DNA of 64,000 nt from Kaistia sp. 32K (GCF_016629525.1 NZ_AP024269.1:4538001-4602000); one strand, 5' to 3'; shown: positions 22,995 through 35,095, counted from the stretch's first letter. Notes: generated by a model from the sequence alone, not told the origin. A program made the numbers and translations.

Positions 22995-23657
22995 ATGTTC
23001 GCAGTCATTAAGACCGGTGGCAAGCAGTACCAGGTTGCCGCCAACGACCAGATCGAAGTCGAGCTTCTGACCGGCGCCCCCGGCGACCTGGTGACCTTCG
23101 AGGAGATCCTTCTCGTCGGCGGCGACAATGGCGTCACCGTCGGTGCCCCGCTCGTGGCCGGCGCCACGGTCTCGGGCGAGATCATCGAGCAGTTCCGCAC
23201 GCGCAAGATCCTCGTCTTCAAGAAGCGTCGCCGCCAGAATTCGAAGCGCAGCCGCGGCCATCGCCAGAGCCTGACCCTCGTCCGGATCCACGAGATCCTG
23301 ACCGACGGCGCCAAGGCTTCCGGCAAGAAGGCCACCAAGGCAAAGGCCAAAGTCGCAGCACCCGCGACCGACGCCGCGCCGGCAGCGCTCGCAGGCGGGC
23401 TCGACAGCTCCAACCTCTCGCTGATCTCGGGCATCGGCCCGACCATCGAGAAGAAGCTGCGCGCCGCCGGCATCACCTCCTGGGAGCAGATTGCTGCCTG
23501 GACCGATGCCGACATCGCCAAGTATGATGAAGAACTCGCCCTGCGCGGCCGGGTTGTTCGCGAAGAGTGGGTCCAGCAGGCCTCCGAGCTTCTCGCCGGC
23601 AAGCCGCCGCGCGCCAAGATCGACCAGGCTGAGCTGAAGTCTGGCGAAGATCGGTGA
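22995..23657 (+). CDS. rplU: 50S ribosomal protein bL21 with C-terminal HhH extension
   Basis: Residues 1-103 are canonical bL21 (MFAVIKTGGKQYQVAANDQ, then KILVFKKRRRQNSKRSRGHR, the 23S-binding loop). After an A/K-rich linker comes a helix-hairpin-helix-like domain (LSLISGIGPTIEKKLRAAG, then SWEQIAAWTDADIA), giving 220 residues in place of about 103. Extended bL21 proteins are known in rhizobial relatives. The extension may bind nucleic acid, but this is not shown. The start at 22995 follows GGAAAG. rpmA is next, 46 bp downstream. Confidence 0.95.
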   Translation: MFAVIKTGGKQYQVAANDQIEVELLTGAPGDLVTFEEILLVGGDNGVTVGAPLVAGATVSGEIIEQFRTRKILVFKKRRRQNSKRSRGHRQSLTLVRIHEILTDGAKASGKKATKAKAKVAAPATDAAPAALAGGLDSSNLSLISGIGPTIEKKLRAAGITSWEQIAAWTDADIAKYDEELALRGRVVREEWVQQASELLAGKPPRAKIDQAELKSGEDR

Positions 23658-23703
23658 GCCGCGCTTCCTAGCGCGCCCCTAACAACGGATCAGGAGTTCG
23701 ATC

Positions 23704-23976
23704 ATGGCACACAAAAAGGCAGGCGGTTCCTCGCGCAACGGTCGCGATTCCGCGGGTCGCCGTCTCGGCGTCAAGAAGTTCGGCGGCGAAGCCGTCATTT
23801 CCGGCAACATCATCCTGCGCCAGCGCGGGACGCAATGGCATCCGGGCACCGGCGTTGGCCTCGGCAAGGATCACACGATCTTCGCCACCACGGACGGACA
23901 CGTATCCTTCCGTAAGAAAGCCAACGGCCGTACCTACGTCTCCGTCGCCCCGGCGGCGCTGGAGGCTGCAGAATAA
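23704..23976 (+). CDS. rpmA: 50S ribosomal protein bL27
   Basis: This 90-residue protein reads [20 protein letters not shown] and continues with the invariant GVKKFGGE and IILRQRGT motifs. bL27 reaches towards the peptidyl transferase centre with its N-terminal tail. This tail begins [10 protein letters not shown], with no cleavable extension of the type seen in Firmicutes. AGGAG lies upstream of the ATG. The gene forms the usual rplU-rpmA unit, closed by the terminator at 24051. Confidence 0.97.
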   Translation: MAHKKAGGSSRNGRDSAGRRLGVKKFGGEAVISGNIILRQRGTQWHPGTGVGLGKDHTIFATTDGHVSFRKKANGRTYVSVAPAALEAAE

Positions 23977-24050
23977 CCGGCATTTCCAAGGAACGCCGGT
24001 GTCGCATCAGACCCGGCCGACCGAACGGCAAATGATCCGCAAGTGATCAA

Positions 24051-24081
24051 GGGGAGATGGGGCACCATCTCCCCTTTTTCT
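24051..24081 (+). terminator. Strong rho-independent terminator after rpmA
   Basis: GGGGAGATGG and CCATCTCCCC enclose a GGCA loop and are followed by TTTTTCTTT. It ends the ribosomal protein unit and requires the next gene to start downstream, at 24103. Confidence 0.92.
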
Positions 24082-24102
24082 TTGGCCCGATGGGAGGCAC
24101 CA

Positions 24103-24709
24103 ATGCGGGACCATGATGCGGACGAGGCAAGCGAAGACGAAGAACGGAGCGTCCTGACGGCGCGGCTCATGCTCCGACGCCCCAGGACGGACGATGCGGC
24201 GATGCTCGCCGCGATGATCGACAATCCGCGCATCGCGAGCCATCTCGTGGCCGGCCCCCACCCCTTCATGCGCGCCGGGGCCGGCATCGTCGCCCATATC
24301 GCCGTGTCGCGGCGGACGGGCATGGTGATCGGCGCCGGCTGCCACCGGCCGAGCGCCACCCGGCCCGGCGGCCACGACCTTTCCTTCTTCGTCGCCGAGG
24401 AGCACTGGGGCCAGGGTTTCGGCACCGAGATCGCCCATGCCGCGGTCGACCACGCCTTCGAGGCGGGCGCCGTCGAGCGACTCTGGTGCTCGGTCCGCGT
24501 CACCAACGGCCCGGCGCGACGGGTCGCGGCGAAATGCGGCTTCCAATTCCGCGATACCGGCATGGTGCGGTCGCTCGCGGCGCGCGGCGCCGTGCCGGTC
24601 GAGCATTTCGTGCTCGAGCGCGGCATCTGGCAGAGCCTGAAATCCTGGGGCGCGACGGCCGCCCCCGATACGAGACGGACGAGCAACCCCGATCCGGGGA
24701 GGGCGAGCG

Positions 24710-24738
<29 letters not shown>
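24103..24738 (+). CDS. GNAT family N-acetyltransferase
   Basis: This 211-residue protein is of the RimJ/RimL-like GNAT type: LTARLMLRRPRTDDAAMLAA at the start, FVAEEHWGQGFGTEIAHAAV for the acetyl-CoA binding motif A, and VERLWCSVRVTNGPARRVAAK (read in parts: VRVTNGPAR) followed by KCGF. The acceptor is unknown. The ATG at 24103 is behind GGGAGG and after the terminator. The gene overlaps the next GNAT gene by 29 bp. Confidence 0.85.
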
Positions 24739-26307
<1,569 letters not shown>

Positions 26308-26379
26308 AGCTCAATCGCCTTACCGCATTGAGCCTTGCAACGGGGGACCGCCCCCATCGGATCGAAGAGCACAGACACC

Positions 26380-27537
26380 ATGAGCAGGATCGCGGAACAG
26401 ACCGCCGACATCGCGGCTAAGCTCAAGCCGGAGAATTTTCGCCGCATCGTCGTCAAGGTCGGTTCGGCGCTGCTGGTCGACCGGACGACCGGCAGATTGC
26501 GCGAGGACTGGCTATCGGCCTTCGTCGACGACGTCGCGGCGCTGGCTTCCGGCGGCCGCGAGGTGCTGCTGGTCTCGTCCGGCGCCATCGCGCTCGGCCG
26601 CGGCGTGCTCGGCCTGCCCAAGGGCGCGCTGAAGCTCGAGGAGAGCCAGGCGGCGGCCGCCGTCGGCCAGATCGCGCTGGCGCGGGCCTATTCCGAGATG
26701 CTCGGCCGGCATGATCTGAAGGCCGGGCAGATCCTGCTGACGCTGGGCGACACCGAGGAGCGGCGGCGCTATCTGAACGCCCGCTCGACCATCGGCACGC
26801 TGCTGAAGCTCGGCGCCATCCCGGTGATCAACGAGAACGACACGGTCGCCACCAGCGAGATCCGCTATGGCGACAATGATCGCCTCGCCGCCCGCGTCGC
26901 CTCGATGATGGGCGCGGACCTGCTTGTGCTGCTCTCCGACATCGACGGGCTCTACACCGCGCCGCCGCACACCGATCCCAACGCCACCTTCATTCCCGTC
27001 GTCGAGCGCATCACGGCGGAGATCGAAGCGATGGCCGGCGGCGCCGGCTCGGAATTCTCGCGCGGCGGCATGAAGACCAAGGTCGAGGCGGCGAAGATCG
27101 CCACCGTCGCCGGCGCGGCCATGCTGATCGCGCTCGGCAAGCCGCTGAACCCGTTGAAGCGCATCGCCGACGGCGCGCAGGCGACCTGGTTCCTGCCCGA
27201 GGTAAACCCCGTCACCGCGCGGAAGAAGTGGATCTCCGGCCATCTGGAGACGCGCGGCGTGCTGGTGATCGACGACGGCGCGATCCGGGCGCTGCGCTCT
27301 GGCAAGAGCCTGCTGCCGGCCGGCGTGCGCCGGGTCGAGGGCCGGTTCCAGCGCGGCGACGCGATCATCGTGCAGGGACCGAGCGGCGAGGAAATCGCGC
27401 GCGGCCTGGTCGCCTATGACGCGGCCGACGCCGAGCGGATCGCCGGCCGCAATACCAAGGAAATCGAAACGATTCTCGGCTTTGCTGGGCGCGCCGCGAT
27501 GGTCCATCGCGACGACATGGCGCTCCGCGGCGAATAG
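26380..27537 (+). CDS. proB: Glutamate 5-kinase
   Basis: This 385-residue protein has the amino acid kinase domain ([47 protein letters not shown]) and a C-terminal PUA domain (about 290-370). It phosphorylates glutamate in the first step of proline synthesis and is usually feedback-inhibited by proline. I chose the ATG at 26380 because the kinase core starts about 20 residues later. proA follows after 9 bp. Confidence 0.96.
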   Translation: MSRIAEQTADIAAKLKPENFRRIVVKVGSALLVDRTTGRLREDWLSAFVDDVAALASGGREVLLVSSGAIALGRGVLGLPKGALKLEESQAAAAVGQIALARAYSEMLGRHDLKAGQILLTLGDTEERRRYLNARSTIGTLLKLGAIPVINENDTVATSEIRYGDNDRLAARVASMMGADLLVLLSDIDGLYTAPPHTDPNATFIPVVERITAEIEAMAGGAGSEFSRGGMKTKVEAAKIATVAGAAMLIALGKPLNPLKRIADGAQATWFLPEVNPVTARKKWISGHLETRGVLVIDDGAIRALRSGKSLLPAGVRRVEGRFQRGDAIIVQGPSGEEIARGLVAYDAADAERIAGRNTKEIETILGFAGRAAMVHRDDMALRGE

Positions 27538-27546
27538 GATAGCAAG

Positions 27547-28839
27547 ATGACCACATCCCTCCTCCGCGACAGCGAGACCGATACGGTCCAAGCCGTGATG
27601 CTGGATATCGGCCGCCGCGCCCGCGCCGCCGCCCGCCGTCTGGCGCTGGCGCCGACGACGCAGAAGAACGCCGCGCTCACCGCCGTGGCCGCCGCCATCC
27701 GCGCCCGCGCCGGCGACATCCTCGCCGCCAATGCCAAGGACGTCGCGGCGATGCAGACGGAAGGGGCGCTCGCCTCCTTCCTCGACCGCCTCACCCTGAC
27801 GCCGGCCCGGATCGAGGGCATCGCCGCGGCGATCGACGAGATCGCCACCCTGCCCGACCCCGTCGGCACGGTGATCTCCGCCTGGGACCGGCCGAACGGC
27901 CTGCATCTCGAGCGCGTCCGCACGCCGCTCGGCGTCATCGGCGTCATCTATGAGAGCCGTCCCAACGTGACGGCCGACGCCGGCGCGCTCTGCCTCAAGG
28001 CCGGCAATGTCGTGATCCTGCGCGGCGGCTCGGATTCGTTCCATTCGTCGACCGCCATCCATGCCGCGCTGGCCGAGGGCCTGGTCGCCGCCGGCCTCCC
28101 CGCCGACGCCATCCAGATCGTGCCGACCCGCGATCGCGCCGCCGTCGGCGCCATGCTGTCCGGCCTCGACGGCGCCATCGACGTGATCGTGCCGCGCGGT
28201 GGCAAGAGTTTGGTCGCCCGCGTCCAGGAAGAGGCGCGCGTGCCCGTCTTCGCCCATCTCGAGGCGATCGTGCATCTCTATGTCCATTCCGGCGCCGACC
28301 TCGCCATGGCGAAGACGCTGCTGGTCAACGGCAAGATGCGCCGCACCGGCGTCTGCGGCGCCACCGAGACGATGCTGATCGACCGCGCCATCCTCGACAC
28401 CCATCTGGTGCCGATCCTCGACGCGCTCGTCGCGGCGGGCTGCGCCATCCGCGGCGATGCCGAGGTCTGCGAGCGCTTCCCGGCCGCCACGCCCGCGACC
28501 GAGGCAGACTGGTCGACCGAATATCTCGACGCGATCATCTCCGTGAAGGTCGTCTCCGGTCTCGACGAGGCGATCGACCATATCGAGACCTATGGCTCGC
28601 ATCATACCGACGGCATCATCACCAAGGACGAGGCCGCCGCCGCGCGCTTCCAGGCCGAGGTCGATTCCGCCATCGTCGTGCACAATGCCTCGACCCAGTT
28701 CGCCGATGGCGGCGAGTTCGGCTTCGGCGGCGAGATCGGCATCGCGACGGGCCGCATGCATGCGCGTGGCCCCGTCGGCCTGGAGCAGCTGACCTCGTTC
28801 AAATACCGCGTCAGCGGCGCGGGGCAGACGCGGCCGTGA
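27547..28839 (+). CDS. proA: Glutamate-5-semialdehyde dehydrogenase (gamma-glutamyl phosphate reductase)
   Basis: This 430-residue aldehyde dehydrogenase-fold enzyme shows [25 protein letters not shown], the nucleophile cysteine in [11 protein letters not shown], and [11 protein letters not shown]. It reduces glutamyl phosphate with NADPH in the second step of proline synthesis, in the cytosol. It follows proB directly. Its stop overlaps the GTG start of nadD. Confidence 0.97.
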   Translation: MTTSLLRDSETDTVQAVMLDIGRRARAAARRLALAPTTQKNAALTAVAAAIRARAGDILAANAKDVAAMQTEGALASFLDRLTLTPARIEGIAAAIDEIATLPDPVGTVISAWDRPNGLHLERVRTPLGVIGVIYESRPNVTADAGALCLKAGNVVILRGGSDSFHSSTAIHAALAEGLVAAGLPADAIQIVPTRDRAAVGAMLSGLDGAIDVIVPRGGKSLVARVQEEARVPVFAHLEAIVHLYVHSGADLAMAKTLLVNGKMRRTGVCGATETMLIDRAILDTHLVPILDALVAAGCAIRGDAEVCERFPAATPATEADWSTEYLDAIISVKVVSGLDEAIDHIETYGSHHTDGIITKDEAAAARFQAEVDSAIVVHNASTQFADGGEFGFGGEIGIATGRMHARGPVGLEQLTSFKYRVSGAGQTRP

Positions 28840-29504
28840 GCTCGGACGGGGGGAGCGAGACGGCGGGAGGCAAGATCGATCCGGCGCTGCGTTCGGCCCT
28901 GAAGCTGCCCTATGCGGCGCCCGGCCAGCGCATCGGCCTGTTCGGCGGATCCTTCGATCCGCCGCATCAGGGCCACCTGCTGGTGAGCCTGATGGCGCTG
29001 AACCGGCTGAAGCTCGACGCCGTCTGGTGGCTGGTGACGCCGGGCAATCCGTTGAAGGGCCATGCGCCGGACCAGCTCGGACGCCGGGTGGCGGCGGCGC
29101 GCGCCATGGCGCGGCATCCGAAGATCCACGTCACCGCCATCGAGGCGACGCTGAAGTCGCGCTTTACCGCCGATACGCTCGCCATCCTGAAGGACCGGCT
29201 GCCGGGGGTGGACCTCGTCTGGCTGATGGGCGGCGACAACCTGCGCCAGTTCCACCGCTGGCGCGACTGGCGCCGCATCGCCGAGCTGATGCCGATCGCG
29301 ATCTATGACCGGCCGGGCAGCACCTTCACCGGTCCCGCCGCGCCGGCGGCGATCGCGCTCCGGCGCTTCCGGCTGCCCGAACGCGACGCGGCGCGGCTTG
29401 CCACGGCCCCGACACCGGCCTGGACCTACCTGCACGGGCCGCGCATCGCGCTTTCTTCGACGGAACTGCGCGCCAAACGCCGGAACGGCGCCCCGGCGTC
29501 TTGA
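28836..29504 (+). CDS. nadD: Nicotinate-nucleotide adenylyltransferase
   Basis: This 222-residue protein has the nucleotidyltransferase motif [18 protein letters not shown] with HXGH, then [25 protein letters not shown] and ISSTEXR-like [10 protein letters not shown] at the end. It makes deamido-NAD from nicotinate mononucleotide. The GTG start overlaps the proA stop by 4 bp. The N-terminal extension of about 30 residues is typical of rhizobial forms. rsfS follows, a conserved pair. Confidence 0.94.
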   Translation: MSSDGGSETAGGKIDPALRSALKLPYAAPGQRIGLFGGSFDPPHQGHLLVSLMALNRLKLDAVWWLVTPGNPLKGHAPDQLGRRVAAARAMARHPKIHVTAIEATLKSRFTADTLAILKDRLPGVDLVWLMGGDNLRQFHRWRDWRRIAELMPIAIYDRPGSTFTGPAAPAAIALRRFRLPERDAARLATAPTPAWTYLHGPRIALSSTELRAKRRNGAPAS

Positions 29505-29627
29505 AAGCGCCACAGCGACGTGCCTATGTAATCTTTGCGACGATACCGTCGCGCGGAGCGTCTCGCTCCCGGCCAACAGAAGGCCAAGCACGCCAAATGG
29601 CGAAAGGACTGACCACTGACGACGGCA

Positions 29628-30059
29628 ATGCAGCCTGAGGGCGCAATCGAACGCGCGCCTCACCGAGTGGCCGTGCGCCGGCAGATTGCGGCGAACGACG
29701 CTCTCACAGCGATCCTCTCCAGCCTTGATGACTCGAAGGCGGAGGACATCGTCTCCATCGACATCGCGGGCAAATCGGCGCTGGCCGACTACATGGTAGT
29801 CGCGTCTGGCCGTTCGCAGCGCCATGTCAGCGCGATCGCCGAGCATCTCAGCCGCGATCTCACGCTGGCCGGCGGCCGCGTCGCGCGCGTCGAGGGCGTG
29901 CCCCATTGCGATTGGGTGCTGCTCGACGCCGGAGACGTGATCGTGCACATCTTCCGGCCCGAAGTCCGCTCCTTCTACAATCTCGAGAAGATGTGGTCGG
30001 CGGACGAGCCCCAGGCGGCGACAGCCGCTGCCAAGGCGCGGGACCTGCCCGGGACCTGA
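29628..30059 (+). CDS. rsfS: Ribosome silencing factor RsfS
   Basis: This 143-residue protein has the Iojap/RsfS core (LDDSKAEDIVSIDIAGKS, LADYMVVASGRSQRHVSAIA, HCDWVLLDAGDVIVHIFRPE, FYNLEKMWS). It binds uL14 and keeps the 50S subunit from joining during starvation. It sits in the conserved nadD-rsfS-rlmH order. The N-terminal 20 residues are not conserved, so the start could be later than 29628. Confidence 0.95.
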   Translation: MQPEGAIERAPHRVAVRRQIAANDALTAILSSLDDSKAEDIVSIDIAGKSALADYMVVASGRSQRHVSAIAEHLSRDLTLAGGRVARVEGVPHCDWVLLDAGDVIVHIFRPEVRSFYNLEKMWSADEPQAATAAAKARDLPGT

Positions 30060-30069
30060 CGGCCGCACG

Positions 30070-30549
30070 ATGCGCATCCTGATCGCCGCCGTGGGTCGGC
30101 TCAAGGCCGGCCCCGATCGCGCGCTGGTTGATCGCTATGTCGACAGGGCCTCGCAGGCCGGGCGCGGGCTCGGCCTCACCCTTTCCGTCCGCGAATTCGT
30201 GGAAAGCCGCGCGCCCCGCGCCGACGAGCGCATGGCGCAGGAGGCGACCACCCTGCTCGCCGCCCTGCCGGAGGGCGCCATCCTGGTGGCGCTTGACGAA
30301 CGGGGCGAGACCCCGTCCAGCGCCGCCTTCGCCAAGCGCGTCGGCGACTGGCGCGACCAGGGCGCGCGCGACCTCGTCTTCGCCATCGGCGGCCCGGACG
30401 GCCATGGCGAGGCGATCCGCAAGCGGGCCGACCTGAAGCTCGCCTTCGGCGCGATGACCTGGCCGCACCAGATCGTGCGGATGCTGCTGGCGGAGCAGGT
30501 CTACCGGGCGATGACGATTCTCTCCGGCCACCCCTATCATCGCGAATGA
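30070..30549 (+). CDS. rlmH: 23S rRNA (pseudouridine1915-N3)-methyltransferase
   Basis: This 159-residue SPOUT enzyme shows MRILIAAVGRLKAGPDRALV, VALDERGETPSSAAFAKRV, FAIGGPDGHG and the C-terminal knot ending TILSGHPYHRE. It methylates pseudouridine 1915 of 23S rRNA in assembled ribosomes. It begins 10 bp after rsfS. Confidence 0.97.
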   Translation: MRILIAAVGRLKAGPDRALVDRYVDRASQAGRGLGLTLSVREFVESRAPRADERMAQEATTLLAALPEGAILVALDERGETPSSAAFAKRVGDWRDQGARDLVFAIGGPDGHGEAIRKRADLKLAFGAMTWPHQIVRMLLAEQVYRAMTILSGHPYHRE

Positions 30550-30670
30550 ACGGTCGCGCTTCGGCCGCAATCCAGCACTACGGTACGTCAATCCCGGTTG
30601 ACGGTCCGTTAGGATTTCACAGCCATAGCTCTCTGCTGAACCTTCAGCCATAGCCGTCGAGCGCCTGCTC

Positions 30671-32122
30671 TTGCTTCGAAATTCGGTCTCTTCGTTGCCT
30701 CGACAGCTACTTCCCGCGATCGGACGGGTTGCCATCGTAGCCGCCCTCGCCGCCTCGGCGCTGCCGGCCGCGGCGCAGAACGCGCCGAAGCCCGGAGCGC
30801 AGGCCGCGAGCGCCGAAAACAGCGACGCCGACAACCAGAACGCCCAGGACCAGGGCGCTGAAGACCAGACCCCCGCTTCCGGCATGAGCGAGACCGAGCA
30901 GCAGCGCGCCGCGCGCCGGGCCGAGCTCGACGCCATCACCCGCGACATCGCGGTGACGGCCGAACGCCAGACGGCGCTCCGCACGGAGCTCGACCAGCTC
31001 GACAAGGATCGCACCTCGCTCAACAAGTCGCTGATCGAGACGGGCGAACGCGCGCGCGGGCTGGAGCGCCAGATCGACCAGGCCGAGCAGCGCATGGGCG
31101 GCCTCCTCGACGAGGAGAAGGGCGTGCATGCCTCGCTGATCGCGCGCCGCGGCGTGCTGGCCAATGTGCTGGCCGCCCTGCAGCGGATGGGCCGCAAGCC
31201 GCCGCCGGCGATCGTCGTCCGCCCGGAAGACGCCCTCGCCTCGGTGCGCAGCGCCATGCTGCTCGGTTCCGTCGTGCCGGAGCTGCGCGAGGAAGCGGAG
31301 GCGCTGGCGGCCGACCTGCAGCATCTGGTATCGCTGAAGGCCGAGCAGGCGCGCGAGCGCGACCGCATGCGCGCCGATGCCAGCGCGCTCGCCGAAGAGC
31401 GCACCCGCATCGAATTTCTCGTCGACGACAAGCGCAAGGCGCGCGCCCGCTCCGAGCAGCAGCTGGCCGAGGAGCAGGCGAAATCGCAGGAGCTCGCCCA
31501 GAAGGCCACCAGCCTGCAGGGCCTGATCGCCGATCTCGAAGGTCAATTGAAGGCCTCCGCTGATGCCGCCGAGGCGGCCCGCAAGGCCGAGGCGGCCAAT
31601 CAGGCGGCGATCGCCGACGGCCGCGCCACCAAGCAGCCGCAGAGCCTCGGCGAGGCCGATCGCATCGCGCCCGCCGTCGCCTTCGCCGATACCAAGGGCC
31701 TGCTGCCGCGCCCGGCCAACGGGACCCAGCTGAAGGCATTCGGCGATCCCGACGGTCTCGGCGGCACGACGCAGGGCCTGTCGATCGCGACCCGCGCCTC
31801 GGCGCGCGTCTCGTCTCCGTCCGATGGCTGGGTGGTCTATGCCGGACCGTTCAGATCCTACGGACAACTCTTGATCATCAATGCCGGCGGCGGGTATCAT
31901 ATCCTGCTGGCAGGAATGGAACGGATCGACGTCGAGCTGGGCCAATTCGTTCTCGCAGGGGAACCTGTGGCGCAGATGGGATCGCGGCTTCTGGCAAGCA
32001 GCAGCACCGTCAGCGTTGGCGCGACGCAACCCGTGCTCTATGTCGAATTTAGAAAAGACGGTAACTCGATCGACCCGGCCCCATGGTGGGCCCGATCCAA
32101 CGACGAAAAGGTTGGCGGATGA
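30671..32122 (+). CDS. EnvC-like murein hydrolase activator (degenerate LytM domain)
   Basis: This 483-residue protein has a signal peptide, a long coiled coil (about 75-320, rich in Q, E, R and A) and a C-terminal LytM domain. The LytM zinc ligands are not conserved: the usual His-X3-Asp position reads GLSIATRAS and the HXH position reads VLYVEF. This fits an EnvC-type activator of amidases, not an active peptidase. The start is TTG at 30671. It overlaps ctpA by 4 bp, and the coiled-coil activator next to a C-terminal protease is common in alphaproteobacteria. It acts in the periplasm during cell separation. Confidence 0.85.
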   Translation: MLRNSVSSLPRQLLPAIGRVAIVAALAASALPAAAQNAPKPGAQAASAENSDADNQNAQDQGAEDQTPASGMSETEQQRAARRAELDAITRDIAVTAERQTALRTELDQLDKDRTSLNKSLIETGERARGLERQIDQAEQRMGGLLDEEKGVHASLIARRGVLANVLAALQRMGRKPPPAIVVRPEDALASVRSAMLLGSVVPELREEAEALAADLQHLVSLKAEQARERDRMRADASALAEERTRIEFLVDDKRKARARSEQQLAEEQAKSQELAQKATSLQGLIADLEGQLKASADAAEAARKAEAANQAAIADGRATKQPQSLGEADRIAPAVAFADTKGLLPRPANGTQLKAFGDPDGLGGTTQGLSIATRASARVSSPSDGWVVYAGPFRSYGQLLIINAGGGYHILLAGMERIDVELGQFVLAGEPVAQMGSRLLASSSTVSVGATQPVLYVEFRKDGNSIDPAPWWARSNDEKVGG

Positions 32123-33453
32123 TACGCAACGCTTCGCTGCTCCTGGCCGGCACCATCATCGGCGCAACGGCAGCCGTGACGTTTACCCAGGTACCGAGCC
32201 TCATTCCGGGCGTCGCGCATGCCGCGGTCTCGGATACCTATCGGCAGCTCAATCTGTTCGGCGACGTGTTCGAACGGATCCGCTCCGACTATGTCGAGAA
32301 GCCGGATGACACCGCCCTCATCGAGGCCGCGGTGAATGGCATGCTGACGTCGCTCGACCCGCATTCGAGCTACATGAACCCCAAAGACTTCAAGGACATG
32401 CAGGTCCAGACCCGCGGCGAATTCGGCGGGCTCGGCATCGAAGTGACCATGGAGGACGGCGTCGTCAAGGTCGTGTCGCCGATCGACGACACCCCGGCGG
32501 CCAAGGCCGGCATCCTGGCGGGCGACCTGATCGTCGCGCTGGACGGCGAGGCCATCCAGAACATGAATCTGAACCAGGCCGTCGACAAGATGCGCGGCGC
32601 GGTCAACACGCCGATCACGGTCACGATCCAGCGCAAGGGCACCGAGAAGCCCTTCGACGTGAAGATCGTCCGCGACGTCATCCGCGTCCAGTCGGTCCGT
32701 TCGCGCACCGAGGGCGATGTCGGCTACCTGCGCATCTCGAGCTTCAACGAGCAGACCTATGACGGTCTGAAGTCGGCGATCGAGAAGCTGCAGAAGGACA
32801 TCGGCAAGGACAAGGTCAAGGGCTACATCCTCGACCTGCGCAACAATCCGGGCGGCCTGCTCGACCAGGCCGAGCTCGTCGGCGACGCCTTCCTCGACAA
32901 GGGCGAGGTCGTCTCGACGCGCGGCCGGCATGCCGACCAGAACATGCGCTACGACGCCCGCCCGGGCGATCTGACCGACGGCAAGCCGATCATCGTGCTG
33001 ATCAATGGCGGCTCGGCTTCCGCCTCCGAGATCGTCGCCGGCGCGCTGCAGGATCACAAGCGCGCGACCATCCTCGGCACGCGTTCCTTCGGCAAGGGCT
33101 CGGTGCAGACGATCATCCCGCTCGGCTCGAACGGTGCCATCCGCCTGACGACGGCCCGCTACTACACGCCGTCGGGCCGCTCGATCCAGGCCAAGGGCAT
33201 CGATCCCGACATCCAGGTCGTGCAGGAGCTGCCGCCGGAGCTGAAGGACAAGGTCACCGACACCAAGGGCGAGGCCTCGCTCAAGGGCCACCTCACCAAC
33301 GAGGGTGGCGGCGACGAGGGCACCGGCTCGCAGGCCTACGTCCCGCCGGAGGCGAAGGACGACAAGCAGCTGCAGGAGGCGATCGGCCTCTTGGACGGCC
33401 GCCAGGCCAACAGCGCCTTCCCGCCCAATCCTTCGGCGGCGGTCCCGAACTAA
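32119..33453 (+). CDS. ctpA: S41 family carboxyl-terminal processing protease
   Basis: This 444-residue protein has a signal/anchor segment ([17 protein letters not shown]), a PDZ domain (about 100-185, [19 protein letters not shown]) and the S41 catalytic dyad: S301 in [14 protein letters not shown] and K326 in RSFGKGSVQ. It is a periplasmic protease that trims the C-termini of exported proteins. The start at 32119 overlaps the previous stop (ATGA). The low-complexity tail after residue 400 is rich in G, D and Q. A terminator follows. Confidence 0.95.
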   Translation: MIRNASLLLAGTIIGATAAVTFTQVPSLIPGVAHAAVSDTYRQLNLFGDVFERIRSDYVEKPDDTALIEAAVNGMLTSLDPHSSYMNPKDFKDMQVQTRGEFGGLGIEVTMEDGVVKVVSPIDDTPAAKAGILAGDLIVALDGEAIQNMNLNQAVDKMRGAVNTPITVTIQRKGTEKPFDVKIVRDVIRVQSVRSRTEGDVGYLRISSFNEQTYDGLKSAIEKLQKDIGKDKVKGYILDLRNNPGGLLDQAELVGDAFLDKGEVVSTRGRHADQNMRYDARPGDLTDGKPIIVLINGGSASASEIVAGALQDHKRATILGTRSFGKGSVQTIIPLGSNGAIRLTTARYYTPSGRSIQAKGIDPDIQVVQELPPELKDKVTDTKGEASLKGHLTNEGGGDEGTGSQAYVPPEAKDDKQLQEAIGLLDGRQANSAFPPNPSAAVPN

Positions 33454-33460
33454 GATCCAG

Positions 33461-33489
33461 AACGGCGCCCCTCGGGGCGCCGTTTTTCT
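33461..33489 (+). terminator. Rho-independent terminator after ctpA
   Basis: A 10-bp perfect stem (AACGGCGCCC and GGGCGCCGTT, loop CTCG) is followed by TTTC. It ends the nadD-rsfS-rlmH-envC-ctpA run. Confidence 0.92.
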
Positions 33490-33716
33490 TTGAGCGTCCA
33501 GATCCCCCTGCCCGCGGGAAGGCCGGAGGCTCGGACGTTGGCGGTCCCCCCTGCCCCTTCCGCCGCCGGCGACTTCTGCCGGGAGGCTTCGTTTCAATCC
33601 GCCGGGACAGGGGCGACGCCGCCACGCGACCGTCGCTCCGGCCGTGCTATCCTGCCGGCGAACCGCGTCGACGCCGCCATGGCGTCGCTCCGGCCTCCCC
33701 ACTGCCAACCGATACG

Positions 33717-34250
33717 ATGGCTCCGCAAATGGCATCCAAGAAGAACATCGACCCCAAGCTCCTCCCCTACCGGCCCTGCGTCGGCACCGTCGTCTTCAAC
33801 CGCGACGGCCTGGTCTTCGTCGGCGAGCGCTCGCCCAATGCCGAGCTGACGCCGGGCGACCCGGTCTGGCAATTGCCGCAGGGCGGCATCGACAAGGGCG
33901 AGGAGCCGCTCCCCGCGGCGCTCCGCGAGCTCTACGAGGAGACCAACATCCGCTCGGCGTCCCTGCTGGAAGAGGCCGAGGGCTGGTTCGACTACGACCT
34001 GCCGGCGGAGCTGGTCGGCATCGCGCTCAAGGGCAAGTATCGCGGCCAGCGGCAGAAGTGGTTCGCCTTCCGCTTCGACGGCGACGAGAGCGAGATCGAC
34101 GTGCTTCAGCCCGGCGGCGGCCAGTTCGAGGCGGAGTTCATCTCCTGGCGCTGGGAGCGTCTCGAGGCGCTGCCGTCGCTGATCGTGCCGTTCAAGCGCC
34201 AGGTCTACGAGCAGGTCGTCGACGCCTTTCGCCACCTCGCCGCGCCCTAG
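33717..34250 (+). CDS. rppH: RNA 5'-pyrophosphohydrolase
   Basis: This 177-residue Nudix protein has [20 protein letters not shown] and a complete Nudix box starting at [10 protein letters not shown] and ending with RELYEETN. The later [12 protein letters not shown] motif is typical of RppH. It removes pyrophosphate from mRNA 5' ends and so starts decay. Start at the ATG at 33717. An ATG 12 bases later is possible. Confidence 0.93.
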   Translation: MAPQMASKKNIDPKLLPYRPCVGTVVFNRDGLVFVGERSPNAELTPGDPVWQLPQGGIDKGEEPLPAALRELYEETNIRSASLLEEAEGWFDYDLPAELVGIALKGKYRGQRQKWFAFRFDGDESEIDVLQPGGGQFEAEFISWRWERLEALPSLIVPFKRQVYEQVVDAFRHLAAP

Positions 34251-34587
34251 CGTTCGGCCCGGAGTTCAACAGCGAGTCCTGTTTTCGCACTCAGCCCTCT
34301 TTGCCCTCCACCTCTTCCTGAGGGAGACCTTTGCACAACACCGCCGTCATCGCGCTCATCGGATCTCGCCACCCTCCGCCGTCATCCCGGCGTAGGCCGG
34401 GATCCAGACACACAGGCCTGTGGCCGATAGGCTGAGCCAAGCTTTCCGGGCCGGTGTTCATGGGCCCCGGCCTCCGCCGGGGCGACGGTGCCCTGCCTTT
34501 AGGTCTTGGACCGCATGGCGACCTTCGGGGTTCTGCACGGGCCAGACCTTTAGGACGCGGCGACGGACCGCCATCCGCCCGCCAAAG
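34251..34587. repeat. Intergenic stretch with palindromic repeats
   Basis: The region between rppH and the atp terminator holds GC-rich palindromes: TCATCCCGGCG with CGCCGGGAT-like partner around 34381-34407 and CCCCGGCCTCCGCCGGGGC at 34463-34481. Such mosaic palindromes are common in rhizobial intergenic DNA. No gene is seen. Confidence 0.5.
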
Positions 34588-34632
34588 ACAAAAAAAACCC
34601 GCCAGCGGCGATGCCGATGGCGGGTTTTTTGT
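34588..34632. terminator. Bidirectional terminator at the end of the atp operon
   Basis: CCCGCCA (34598-34604) and TGGCGGG (34618-34624) form a stem flanked by an A-run on the left and a T-run on the right. On the minus strand it ends atpHAGDC. Confidence 0.92.
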
Positions 34633-34664
34633 TTGGTGACGCGCGGCCGGAGCCGCGCGAAAAC

Positions 34665-35069
34665 TCAGTGGCCGAGCGCGGCGCGCACGTCCTGGAGCTG
34701 CGTCAGCTTGGTCTGCGCGACCGTGCGGGCAGCATCGTCGCGCGCGTCGGCAACGTCTTCCTCGGCGTTGCGGATCTCGGTCGCGATCTCCTCGGCGCTG
34801 AGGCTTTCGACCGGGATCGCCTGCTCGGCGAGGATGGTCAGGCCGGCTCCGTTCACGTCGGCGAAGCCGCCGCGAACGAAGAACTTCTGCACACCGCCAC
34901 CGACCAGCGTCACGACAACGCAACCGGGCTTGATGGTCGCCATGAAGGGAGCATGGTCCTTGAGGACCGTGAACTCGCCCTCAGTGCCCGGCACCACGAC
35001 CGACACGACCGACTCCGACAGGAGGAGCCGCTCGGGCGAGACGAGTTCGAACGGGAACGGTTCTGCCAT
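34665..35069 (-). CDS. atpC: ATP synthase epsilon subunit
   Basis: This 134-residue protein opens [20 protein letters not shown] and shows [18 protein letters not shown] and the [10 protein letters not shown] motif of the N-terminal beta-sandwich. The C-terminal helices are full length. It is the rotor-linked inhibitory subunit of F1. The gene is last in the operon, 26 bp after atpD. Confidence 0.97.
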   Translation of the reverse strand: MAEPFPFELVSPERLLLSESVVSVVVPGTEGEFTVLKDHAPFMATIKPGCVVVTLVGGGVQKFFVRGGFADVNGAGLTILAEQAIPVESLSAEEIATEIRNAEEDVADARDDAARTVAQTKLTQLQDVRAALGH

Positions 35070-35095
35070 GATGGGCTCTTTCTCTCGTCAGTCGA

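Noticed and set aside
24043..24102. Longer GNAT protein starting at 24043
   Set aside because: The added codons would run through the strong terminator at 24051-24081, while 24103 has a good ribosome site.
26512..28761. 749-codon minus-strand frame over proB and proA
   Set aside because: Antisense shadow of two clearly identified genes in GC-rich DNA. The His/Asp/Arg-rich composition is not protein-like.
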